From NCBI RefSeq assembly GCF_039872745.1, contig NZ_JBDPZD010000004.1, positions 186,001 through 250,000 of the forward strand: a DNA stretch of 64,000 nt. Reading direction: 5' to 3'. Made by a program: the position numbers and the translations under genes. Every line of letters begins with the position of its first letter. The first letter of the stretch is position 1. Under the pieces are notes generated by a model, which saw nothing but the letters and a program-made list of their open reading frames with translations, searched no databases and was not told where the DNA came from. This document shows positions 38,910-46,723 of this stretch, one piece after another. This DNA comes from Pelomonas paludis. GTDB lineage: Bacteria; Pseudomonadota; Gammaproteobacteria; Burkholderiales; Burkholderiaceae_C.

Positions 38910-39719
38910 ATGCGCACCGCCTTGCCCACCACCCTTCCTGCCGCACTCGCCCTGTCGCTGAGCCTGTCCCTCAGCGCCCCGGCGCAGGCGGTCGAGGTCA
39001 ACTCCCTGCCGTTCAACAACAGTGCCGACTGGACCGTCATCGTCTTCGGCGGCACCACCATGGTGGCCGGCGGCGGGCAGACGGTGCTGACGACCTCGGG
39101 TTCGGTGGGCGTCTGGTACGGCAACGGCGCTGCCTATGGCGACACCCCCGCCTGGAGCCTGGGCACCAATGCCAGCGGCAACTACCTTAGCCTCACGGCC
39201 AGCTTTTCGGGTGACGCGCGCGATTGGTCGGCCTATCTGTACGACCGCACCCACTTCGCCTCGTTCAGCTTCGCGCCCACCGACTGCAATGGCAACCTGG
39301 GGAGCTGCTACGCCGCCCCAGCCTATGCCGGCGTGAGCGTCTCGCACGGCGCGGCCGGCGATGCCAGCCAGTTCGACCAGACCTATGTCCCGCTGGACCT
39401 GACCCAAGCCCACACCTTTGAGTGGCTGCTGAAGAACAGCCAGGTCAGCTATCGCATCGACGGCAACGTCGTCTTTAGCGGCGCGGCCTACGCCGTGGTG
39501 CCCGGTAGCTGGGTGGCCAGCACCGGCCTGCTCGTCATTGGCGATGGCAGCGCCACCACGCTGACCGGCACCGGCAGCATGACGATCTTCGGCAATGCGG
39601 TGGACACCGCCCCGACAGCCAACAGCCTCGCCCCGGTGCCAGAGCCTGCCAGCCTCGCACTGCTGATGGGCGGCCTGGGCCTGCTGGGTGTGCACCACCG
39701 GCGCAGCCAGCGCCGCTGA
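38910..39719 (+). CDS. PEP-CTERM sorting-signal protein
   Basis: An exported protein of 269 residues. An N-terminal signal peptide (LPAALALSLSLSLSAPAQA) leads to an all-beta domain of about 210 residues rich in Gly, Ser, Ala and Asn, with no family I recognise. The C-terminus is a textbook PEP-CTERM signal: VPEPAS, a hydrophobic helix LALLMGGLGLLGV and the basic end HHRRSQRR, which is cut by an exosortase. GGAG lies before the ATG. The exosortase and exopolysaccharide genes it needs are not in the window. Confidence 0.88.
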   Translation: MRTALPTTLPAALALSLSLSLSAPAQAVEVNSLPFNNSADWTVIVFGGTTMVAGGGQTVLTTSGSVGVWYGNGAAYGDTPAWSLGTNASGNYLSLTASFSGDARDWSAYLYDRTHFASFSFAPTDCNGNLGSCYAAPAYAGVSVSHGAAGDASQFDQTYVPLDLTQAHTFEWLLKNSQVSYRIDGNVVFSGAAYAVVPGSWVASTGLLVIGDGSATTLTGTGSMTIFGNAVDTAPTANSLAPVPEPASLALLMGGLGLLGVHHRRSQRR

Positions 39720-39731
39720 GCGCTGCGGGGT

Positions 39732-40097
39732 TCAGCGGGCCAGGTTGGCCTTCAGCCGTGCCCGCACCACATTGGCAATCAAGTCCAGCGGCAGCGGGTC
39801 TGCGTAGGGGAACTGCAGGTTGCCCTTGGGCCCTGCGTAGGGCGCCGCGCGAGCCAGCAGCGCGGCATCAGTGGCCACCACGGGCGGATACAAGCCCAGG
39901 TGCTGCTTGAAGGCGCCGTAGTACACGACCGCGCCGCGCTGGAACAACGCCGGCATGCGGTAGCTGATGCGCTCCTCAGCTTGAGGCGCCGCCGCGCGAA
40001 CGGCCTGGCGCACGGCGCTCAGCACCGCCTGCACCTCGGGCGCAAAGCTGGCGATGTAGGCATCCACCGCCGCTGCGCCATCCGGCGCAGTGCTCAT
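39732..40097 (-). CDS. DUF1801 (YdhG-like) protein
   Basis: A small cytosolic protein of 121 residues with the DUF1801 pattern: VDAYIASFAPEVQAVLSAVR, EERISYRMPALF, YYGAFKQHLGLYP and LQFPYADPLPLDLI. The fold resembles the iron-chaperone/YdhG superfamily; the function is not established. Its ATG overlaps the stop of the DUF4287 gene as ATGA, so the pair is translationally coupled. Confidence 0.85.
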   Translation of the reverse strand: MSTAPDGAAAVDAYIASFAPEVQAVLSAVRQAVRAAAPQAEERISYRMPALFQRGAVVYYGAFKQHLGLYPPVVATDAALLARAAPYAGPKGNLQFPYADPLPLDLIANVVRARLKANLAR

Positions 40098-40309
40098 GCC
40101 TCGCCCTGGGCGCGCAGATAGGCCACCAGCGCATTGGCGTGGCCATGGCCCATGCCGTGCTCGCTCTTGAGCCAGGCCACCATCTCCATGTGCTTGAGGC
40201 CCTTTTGCTGCTTCAGCAGCTTGAACCAGTGGGCCACCGGCTGGCCGTAGGTTTTCTCGATGGAGGGGAAGTAGGACGCAGGGCCTTTGACCTTTTCTGC
40301 AGCGGGCAT
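40094..40309 (-). CDS. DUF4287 protein
   Basis: A 71-residue protein matching the DUF4287 domain: SYFPSIEKTYGQPVAHWF, KGLKHMEMVAWLKSEHGMGHGHANALVAYL. In other genomes this domain is often fused or adjacent to DUF1801, as here. The ATG at 40309 has GGAG four bases upstream. The domain looks like a helix-rich helper module; its role is unknown. Confidence 0.82.
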   Translation of the reverse strand: MPAAEKVKGPASYFPSIEKTYGQPVAHWFKLLKQQKGLKHMEMVAWLKSEHGMGHGHANALVAYLRAQGEA

Positions 40310-40505
40310 GGGCAACTCCAAACAGTGAGGGACGGGCTCGAACGACTGGCAAGCACCTTGCGCCTTCGACGATTCAGCCCCGGCCGGATCGACAGCGGCC
40401 TGGGCATCCGCCCAACGATAGCGGCAACGCGGCGCAGGCTGGCAGCAGAACAAGGCCACATGCTCCAATGTCCGCCCGACTGACGCAGCAACACGAGGTG
40501 CTCGC

Positions 40506-40832
40506 ATGGCGATTCCACACGCAGGGTCTGGCGACCTGGTGAATCTGGAGCCCTTGGGCGCGGAGCTGGCCCGCCATCGCACGACGGCGCTGGTGAAGAC
40601 GGACCGGCTGGAGCTCGTCCGCGTGGTCCTGCCGGCCGGCAAATCGCTGCCGCCGCATCAGGTGCCGGGGGACATCACCATCCAGTGCATCGAAGGCTCG
40701 GTGACGCTCAGCGTGGGCGAGCACACGCAGCGCATGCAGGCCGGCCAGTTGGTCTACCTGGCCGGGGGCACGCCGCATGGCTTGCTGGCGCTGGAAGACG
40801 CGTCGCTGCTCGTCACCCTGGTGCTGCACTAG
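40506..40832 (+). CDS. Cupin-domain protein
   Basis: A single-domain beta-barrel protein of 108 residues. The cupin motifs are partial: PPHQVPGDITIQCIEGSVTLSVG in motif 1 (one His, no second His) and GGTPHGLLALEDASLLVTLVL in motif 2 (with His). GAGGT precedes the ATG. It stands just upstream of the norQ promoter and diverges from the DUF4287 pair. With a reduced metal site it may be a binding rather than a catalytic protein. Confidence 0.8.
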   Translation: MAIPHAGSGDLVNLEPLGAELARHRTTALVKTDRLELVRVVLPAGKSLPPHQVPGDITIQCIEGSVTLSVGEHTQRMQAGQLVYLAGGTPHGLLALEDASLLVTLVLH

Positions 40833-40865
40833 CGGGCCGAGGCTTTATGGGTGGCTCTCACCCAC

Positions 40866-40910
40866 TTCTTGACCCCCTTCAAGGACACCCGCCACGCGCC
40901 CACCTAGGCT
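40866..40910 (+). promoter_or_regulatory. FNR/NNR-type box and class II promoter of the norQ operon
   Basis: TTGACCCCCTTCAA (40869-40882) with a -10 element TAGGCT (40905-40910), the first T again 29.5 bases from the box centre. Over 25 bases spanning the box this site is identical to the norC site at 22 positions. The predicted transcription start is near 40917, 21 bases before norQ. Confidence 0.75.
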
Positions 40911-40937
40911 CCGTCAAAACCATTCCGGAGCCCTGCC

Positions 40938-41762
40938 ATGCGCCCATCCCTGCACGCCGTGCCGCCGCCCACCGCGCCGGCCCCGGCAACGCCCGCCTAC
41001 CTGCCGCAAGGCGACGAGTGCGAGGTCTTTGCCCACGCCCATGCCGCCGGCCTGCCGGTGCTGCTGAAAGGGCCCACCGGCTGCGGCAAGACCCGCCTGA
41101 TCGAGCACATGGCGGCGCGGCTGGGGCGCCCGCTCATCACAGTGAGCGGCCATGACGACCTGGGCGCTGCCGACCTGACGGGGCGGCATTTGATCGAAGG
41201 CGGCGACACGGTCTGGGTGGACGGCCCGCTGACCCGCGCGGTGCGGCAAGGCGCCATCTTCTACCTGGACGAGGTGGTGGAGGCGCGCAAGGACATCACC
41301 GTGGTGCTGCACCCGCTGGCCGACGACCGGCGCGTGCTGCCGCTGGAACGCACCGGAGAGCAGCTCGCCGCGGCGCCGGGCTTCCAGCTTGTGCTGGCCT
41401 ACAACCCCGGCTACCAGCACCTGCTCAAGGGCCTCAAGCCCAGCACGCGCCAACGCTTTGTGGGGCTGACGCTGGGCTACCCCGCCCCGGCGCTGGAGGC
41501 GCGCATCGTGGCCAGCGAGAGCGGCTGCAGCGACGCGACGGCAGCCAGCCTCGTGCGCCTGGCGCAGGCGCTGCGCCGGCTGACCGACCACGACCTGGAG
41601 GAGACCGCCTCCACCCGCCTGCTGGTGATGGCCGCGCGCCTGCACCAGGGCGGCCTGCCGCTGGCCCGCGCCGCCCAGGTGGCGGTGGCCGAGGCGCTGA
41701 CGGACGACGCCGTCACGCTGGCCGCACTGCAAGAGGTGCTCGGTGCCGTGCTCCCCAGCTGA
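40938..41762 (+). CDS. norQ: NorQ, MoxR/CbbQ-type AAA+ ATPase
   Basis: Cytosolic AAA+ chaperone of 274 residues needed, with NorD, to activate NO reductase by placing its non-haem iron. Walker A is GPTGCGKT at residues 45-52, Walker B is AIFYLDEV with Asp-Glu 111-112, and the C-terminal CbbQ domain follows. The N-terminus is a short Pro/Ala-rich leader. The gene is first in a three-gene unit (norQ, Fe-S protein, norD) with overlapping ends and is driven by an FNR/NNR-type promoter. By sequence alone it could be called NirQ or CbbQ; norD next to it decides. Confidence 0.93.
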   Translation: MRPSLHAVPPPTAPAPATPAYLPQGDECEVFAHAHAAGLPVLLKGPTGCGKTRLIEHMAARLGRPLITVSGHDDLGAADLTGRHLIEGGDTVWVDGPLTRAVRQGAIFYLDEVVEARKDITVVLHPLADDRRVLPLERTGEQLAAAPGFQLVLAYNPGYQHLLKGLKPSTRQRFVGLTLGYPAPALEARIVASESGCSDATAASLVRLAQALRRLTDHDLEETASTRLLVMAARLHQGGLPLARAAQVAVAEALTDDAVTLAALQEVLGAVLPS

Positions 41763-42666
41763 TCTACAGCGTAGGCGGCGCTGGACGCAGGCTGGCTTCT
41801 TCGCGCTCTTTCTCGTCGCCCCCGCGCTGAACCTGCTGCGCTTTGACCTGCACGAGGCCCAGCTCTGGGTGCTCGGGCAGCGCTGGAGCCTGGGGATCGC
41901 GGCCTTCCAGCGCGGCGAGCTGGACGCCGCCGGCGTGACCCTGTCCATCCTGCTGCGCGGCGTGCTGCCCGCACTGCTGTTGATAGGCACTTTTTTGGCC
42001 GTGGCCTGGCGCTACGGGCGCGTTTACTGCGGCTGGCTGTGCCCGCATTTCAGCCTGGTCGAAGGGCTCAACGCCCTGCTGCTGCGTGCCAGCGGCAAGC
42101 TCAGCCTGTGGGACCGCACACGCCAGCCCGGCAGCTCGCCACGCAAGGCCTGGTGGCCGGTGTTCGTGCTGACCGCCCTGGGCTGCGGCTTCCTGTGGGC
42201 CATCACGCTGCTGACCTACCTGCTGCCCCCGCGCGAGATCTGGGGCGGGCTGGTCACGGGCACGCTCACCGCCAACCAGGCGCGCTTCATCGGCATCGCC
42301 ACCTTGGTCTTCACCGCCGAGCTGACGCTGGCCCGCCATCTGTTCTGCCGCTTTGGCTGCGCGGTGGGCTTCTTCCAGTCGCTGGCCTGGATGGCCAACC
42401 CGCGCGCCTTGGTGATGGCCTTCGAGCGTGAACGCGCCGCCGAGTGCCGCGACTGCGAGCCCAGCCCCGACAGCTGCGAGAACGCCTGCCCCATGCGCCT
42501 GCGCCCGCGCACGGTGAAGCGCCTGATGTTCTCGTGCGCGCAGTGCGGCCAGTGCCTGGACGCCTGCAGCCAGTCCCACGCCACGCGCAGCCCAGGCCCG
42601 AGCTTGACCTGGCAGATCGACCTGCAGGCCGTGCGCGAGAGCCTGCCGAGCCGGAGGAAGCACTGA
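41743..42666 (+). CDS. Membrane polyferredoxin (NosR/NapH/CcoG-like) in the nor operon
   Basis: An inner-membrane Fe-S protein of 307 residues with about five helices and a cytoplasmic C-terminal ferredoxin part. Family marks are VYCGWLCPHFSLVEG and HLFCRFGCAVGFFQS in the membrane part, then CRDCEPSPDSCENACP and CAQCGQCLDACSQSH. The first cluster has an unusual C-x2-C-x6-C-x3-C spacing; the second is the classical C-x2-C-x2-C-x3-C. The GTG start at 41743 overlaps norQ by 20 bases, and its TGA overlaps norD, so it is translated with them. It probably carries electrons for assembly or maturation of NO reductase; the exact role is unknown. Confidence 0.85.
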   Translation: MPCSPADLQRRRRWTQAGFFALFLVAPALNLLRFDLHEAQLWVLGQRWSLGIAAFQRGELDAAGVTLSILLRGVLPALLLIGTFLAVAWRYGRVYCGWLCPHFSLVEGLNALLLRASGKLSLWDRTRQPGSSPRKAWWPVFVLTALGCGFLWAITLLTYLLPPREIWGGLVTGTLTANQARFIGIATLVFTAELTLARHLFCRFGCAVGFFQSLAWMANPRALVMAFERERAAECRDCEPSPDSCENACPMRLRPRTVKRLMFSCAQCGQCLDACSQSHATRSPGPSLTWQIDLQAVRESLPSRRKH

Positions 42667-44471
42667 TGGAAGAGTGGGTTGGTGAACGTTGGCACCACTG
42701 GGTGAGCCGCCGCGCCACCGCCGGCCACCCCGAGGCGGTGGTGACCCTGGCCGAGGTGGCACCTGCCGTGCGCCTGCTGCTGCATGCGGCCGGCTGCACG
42801 CAGCGCCTGGCCACCGCCACACCACTGGCTGTGGGCGGGCGGCGCAGCTGGTGGCAGCGCGTGGCGGGCAGCGGGCAGCGGGCGCCGCTGGCGCAGCTGG
42901 ACGCCGACGCCCTGGCCCTGCCCCAGCAACTGGCCGTGTTTGACGATCCGGCGCTGAACCGCGACCTCTACCTCTGGCTCGCCGTGCAGGCTGCCCACCT
43001 GGACCCCGCCCTGCCCTGGGCCACGGCCAACGGCCTGGCCACCCAGGCAGCGCTGGCAGCCTTCCCCGGGATGCAGGCCCGCTGGCAGCGCCTGCGCGAG
43101 GCCGAGCTGGCCCTGCGCGAAGACTGCACCGGCCCGCACGAGACTCGCCTGCAGGCCTGCCTGCACGGCGACGCCGCCCTGCAGCAAGCACTCACGGCCG
43201 ACCAGCCGCTGGCGCAAAGCACGCTGGCGCCGGTGTGGACCTGGGTCAACGCCCTGCCCGGCTCAGCCGCGCTCAAGCCCACTGCGGATGCCCAGGCCGC
43301 GCGCAGCACCAGCACCGCCGTACAACTGGCCGGCCGCCGGCGCGCCCGCAGCGCCGAGCCCGGCGAGCGCCGTGCGCCGTTGCTGCTGGCGCCCAAGGGC
43401 GAGTGGCTCAAGACCTTTGCCGAGCCCTTCAACATCGACCGCGCCGAGGACGATGATGACGAGTTGCAGGACGCCGCCGCAGCGGCCGAGCAGTTCGACA
43501 CCCCCACCCTGCAGGCCGATGCGCGTGCCGCCCGCTCCCGCGTGCGCTTCGACCTCGACCTGCCGAGCGAGGACGCCGACGACATCGCGCTGGACGGCCG
43601 CGATGGCGGCGAGTGGCTGCCCGAGTGGGACCCCCGCCGCGCCACGCTCGTGCCCGCGCGCGTGCAGGCCCGCCGGTTCGAGGCCCGCGTGGCGGCCGAG
43701 CCCTGGCAACCCCCGCCCGCGCTGCGCGCGCTGGCCCAGCAACTGCGCCGCCGCCTGGCCTTGCAGCAGGCCGCTCCGCGCTGGCGGCGTGGCCAGCGCG
43801 ATGGCGAGACCCTCGACCTCGATGCTTGGGTGCGCCATGCCGCGCTGCCCGTCGGGGTGGCCGCCGTCTACCAGCGCCAGCAACGCTCGGCGCGCGACCT
43901 GGCTACGTTGCTGCTGGCCGACCTCAGCGTCTCCACCGACTCCTATGCCGACAGCGAGCGCCGCGTGATCGAGGTCATCCGCGACAGCCTCTACACCTTT
44001 GGCGAGGCCCTCTCGGGCAGCGGCGATGCCTTTGCCCTGCTGGGCTTTTCGTCGCTGCGCCGGCAGTTGCGCCTGCACGAGCTGAAGCGCTTTGACGAAC
44101 GCTGGGGCCCGCGCGTGCACACGCGCCTCGGGGCCCTGCAGCCTGGCTACTACACCCGCCTGGGCGCCGCGCTGCGCGCCGCCACGCTGCGCCTGCAAGG
44201 CCGGCCCGAGCGCCAGCGCCTGCTGCTGCTGCTGACCGACGGCAAGCCCCATGACCTGGACGGCTACGACGGCCGCCTGGGCCGCGAAGACACCCGCGAG
44301 GCCGTGCGCGAGGCCCGCGCCGCCGGGCTCACACCCTTTGCCATCAGTATCGACACCGAGCCCCCGACCCTGCTGCCCGAGCTGTTTGGCGCCAAGGGCT
44401 ACGCCTGGGTGCGCCGGCCGGTGGACCTGCCACAGCGCCTGACCGGGCTGTACGGGCAGTTGCTGCGCTGA
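42666..44471 (+). CDS. norD: NorD, von Willebrand factor A domain protein
   Basis: The partner of NorQ in activating NO reductase, 601 residues. The long N-terminal part is helical and charged, with a very acidic stretch (EDDDDELQDAA) near residue 260. The C-terminal VWA domain carries the metal-ion-dependent adhesion site DLSVS near residue 420, followed by the conserved TDGKPHDLDGYDG. The ATG lies in the TGATG overlap with the preceding gene; a longer frame from 42444 would run inside that gene. A 150-base intergenic stretch follows before the glycosidase gene. Confidence 0.92.
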   Translation: MEEWVGERWHHWVSRRATAGHPEAVVTLAEVAPAVRLLLHAAGCTQRLATATPLAVGGRRSWWQRVAGSGQRAPLAQLDADALALPQQLAVFDDPALNRDLYLWLAVQAAHLDPALPWATANGLATQAALAAFPGMQARWQRLREAELALREDCTGPHETRLQACLHGDAALQQALTADQPLAQSTLAPVWTWVNALPGSAALKPTADAQAARSTSTAVQLAGRRRARSAEPGERRAPLLLAPKGEWLKTFAEPFNIDRAEDDDDELQDAAAAAEQFDTPTLQADARAARSRVRFDLDLPSEDADDIALDGRDGGEWLPEWDPRRATLVPARVQARRFEARVAAEPWQPPPALRALAQQLRRRLALQQAAPRWRRGQRDGETLDLDAWVRHAALPVGVAAVYQRQQRSARDLATLLLADLSVSTDSYADSERRVIEVIRDSLYTFGEALSGSGDAFALLGFSSLRRQLRLHELKRFDERWGPRVHTRLGALQPGYYTRLGAALRAATLRLQGRPERQRLLLLLTDGKPHDLDGYDGRLGREDTREAVREARAAGLTPFAISIDTEPPTLLPELFGAKGYAWVRRPVDLPQRLTGLYGQLLR

Positions 44472-44484
44472 GGCACGGGGCGAT

Positions 44485-44591
44485 CCTCAATTCGGTATAT
44501 ACATGGACAAAATCCGAACCGAAAACTCCTGGAGGCGCGCTGGCAATCGGAATTGAGGCGGCTAGACTGATCGATAGCCCTGCTACCGATC
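44485..44591. promoter_or_regulatory. Candidate operator region of the GH51 gene
   Basis: Two inverted-repeat signals lie upstream of the start at 44621. Perfect 9-bp arms CCTCAATTC (44485-44493) and GAATTGAGG (44550-44558) are 56 bases apart. GATCGATAGC (44569-44578) and GCTACCGATC (44582-44591) form a palindrome matching at nine of ten pairs. The ATCGATA core also occurs upstream of the LacI gene at 52912-52919. Binding by that regulator is a hypothesis. Confidence 0.4.
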
Positions 44592-44620
44592 ATCCACCCC
44601 CAACCCCCAGGAAACCCCCA

Positions 44621-46717
44621 GTGAAAGACACCGCCTCCCTGACCAGACGCAATATTCTTTTAGGCACGGCGGGTCTCGCCGGTGGGCTGGGGATTCCGGC
44701 TCTGGCGGGCGCGGCCACTGCGGCCCCAGCATCTGCCGCGCTCAAGGGCGTCATCCATACCGGCCAGAAGTTTCCCGCCATCAATCCGTTCATCTATGGC
44801 GGGTTTCTGGAACACGGCGCCAACATCATCAATCACACGATGTGGGCCGAGGTTTTCCATGACCGCAAGTTCTATTACGGCATCCAGGAGAAGGAAGAAG
44901 CGAAACCCGACCCCTCCAATTTCAGGGCGGCCATGGCTTATATCCACAAATGGACGGCCATCGGCCCCATGTCGGATATTTTCCTCGACAAGTCGGCACC
45001 CTATGTGGGCGAGCAAAGCCCCGGCGCCAAACTGTCCAGCATGCCGCGTGGGTTTGCGCAGTCGCATATCGCGCTGGTAGCAGGCAAGGCCTATACCGGC
45101 CGCATTGTGGTGAGCGCCGAGCAGGACACGGAAATCTCACTGACCCTCATTGAGGAGATGAACCGCCAGACCGTCAAGGTCAAGGCCAGCAAGGAATGGC
45201 GCACCCTGCCCTTCCAGTTCACGGCCGCCTCCAATACCGCCGAAGCCCGCTTTGAAATCACCGCCACGGGCACCGGCAGTTTCCGGGTGGGCGCGGTTTC
45301 GATGATGCCGGCCGACAATATCAAGGGGTTCCGTGCCGACACCATTGCCCTGATGAAGGAAATGGATTGCAAGACCCTGCGCATGCCGGGCGGCAATTTC
45401 ATCTCGGCCTATGACTGGAAGGACACGATTGGCGACCCGGACAAGCGCCCGCCGATTTTCGACCCGGTCTGGAAAGCCCTGCAGCCCAATGATGCTGGCC
45501 TGGACGAATTGCTCCAGATGTGCGAGCTGATCAATTGCGAGCCCAACTGGTGTGTCAATACCGGTTATGGCGAGCCGCGCTCGGGTGCCGAGATTGTTGA
45601 ATATGTGAATGGCGCCGCCACCACCTTCTGGGGCGCCAAGCGGGCGGCCAATGGCCGGGCTCAGCCTTACAAGGTCAAGTACTGGAATATCGGCAACGAG
45701 ATGTATGGCCACTGGCAGTTTGGCCATATGTCGCGCGACCAGTATGTGATCAAGCACAACCTGTTTGCCGATGCGATGCGCAAGGTCGACCCCTCGATCT
45801 ACATCATCGTGCCCGGCGGGTTTGTGGACGAGATGACGACCGGCCAGGGCATCTTCATCGCCGGCCAGCCGCAGGTGCAGGTGGGGTCCGAGCGCGACTG
45901 GGCCTACGGCATGCTGAAGCACTCCAAGGGCAAGTTCGACGCGCTGGCTACGCACGCCTACCCGCCCGAGAACAAGCGCTTTGACCTGAAGACCGGCAAG
46001 CTCTTCGATGTGACGCAGACCCTGACCGAATGGGCCCGCCAGCCGGCGCAGCGCATCGCCACCATGGCGGACGCCTGGGAGGAATACAAAAAGCACTTCC
46101 CGGAACTGAACGAGGGCAAGGTCAAGGTGTTCTTTGACGAGTGGGCCTTCAGCTTCCGGGACAGCTACAAGGGCACGCTGGCGGTGGCCCTGGCCTTCCA
46201 CGAGTTCTACAAGCACACCGACTTCATCGAGATGGCCGGCTACACCATGGCCACCGCCTGGATGAACGTGACGCCGACGCAGTCCAGCATCAGCGCCAAG
46301 GGCCGGGTCTTCCAGCTCTACAACAAGTACTTCGGCAGCATTCCGCTGGGCGTGAGCGGCAACTCACCTCAACCGGCCCCGCAGTACCCGGCGGGCGGCG
46401 ACCAGCCCAAGGTCAACACCGGCAGCGCCACCTACCCGGTGGACGTGATGGCGGCGCTGACCAAGGACGGCAAGACCCTGACCGTGGCCGTGGTGAACCC
46501 GACCGAATCAGCGCAAAGCCTGGAGCTGAGCCTGGAGGGCTTCCAGTCCGGCAGCCAGGGTCGCGTCTGGAGCCTGGTGGGCAAGGACCTGAACGCCACC
46601 AACACGCCCGGCAAGCAGCCCGACGTGCTGATCCAGAACGCCGCCTTCGATGCACGCACGCGGCGCTTCCAGCTGGCCCCGGCCACGATCCAGATCTACC
46701 ACTTCCCCCGAGCCTGA
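44621..46717 (+). CDS. GH51 alpha-L-arabinofuranosidase, Tat-exported
   Basis: An exported glycosidase of 698 residues that would remove terminal arabinofuranose from arabinan or arabinoxylan. The N-terminus has a twin-arginine signal (SLTRRNILLG followed by a Gly/Ala/Leu core). The catalytic acid/base is in WNIGNEMYGHW near residue 359 and the nucleophile in VFFDEWAFSF near residue 507, both in the usual GH51 positions; a C-terminal beta domain ends in TIQIYHFPRA. It starts with GTG. Codon third positions are clearly less GC-rich up to about nt 45780 than afterwards. hipA lies convergent six bases after the stop. Confidence 0.9.
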   Translation: MKDTASLTRRNILLGTAGLAGGLGIPALAGAATAAPASAALKGVIHTGQKFPAINPFIYGGFLEHGANIINHTMWAEVFHDRKFYYGIQEKEEAKPDPSNFRAAMAYIHKWTAIGPMSDIFLDKSAPYVGEQSPGAKLSSMPRGFAQSHIALVAGKAYTGRIVVSAEQDTEISLTLIEEMNRQTVKVKASKEWRTLPFQFTAASNTAEARFEITATGTGSFRVGAVSMMPADNIKGFRADTIALMKEMDCKTLRMPGGNFISAYDWKDTIGDPDKRPPIFDPVWKALQPNDAGLDELLQMCELINCEPNWCVNTGYGEPRSGAEIVEYVNGAATTFWGAKRAANGRAQPYKVKYWNIGNEMYGHWQFGHMSRDQYVIKHNLFADAMRKVDPSIYIIVPGGFVDEMTTGQGIFIAGQPQVQVGSERDWAYGMLKHSKGKFDALATHAYPPENKRFDLKTGKLFDVTQTLTEWARQPAQRIATMADAWEEYKKHFPELNEGKVKVFFDEWAFSFRDSYKGTLAVALAFHEFYKHTDFIEMAGYTMATAWMNVTPTQSSISAKGRVFQLYNKYFGSIPLGVSGNSPQPAPQYPAGGDQPKVNTGSATYPVDVMAALTKDGKTLTVAVVNPTESAQSLELSLEGFQSGSQGRVWSLVGKDLNATNTPGKQPDVLIQNAAFDARTRRFQLAPATIQIYHFPRA

Positions 46718-46723
46718 CGCGGC

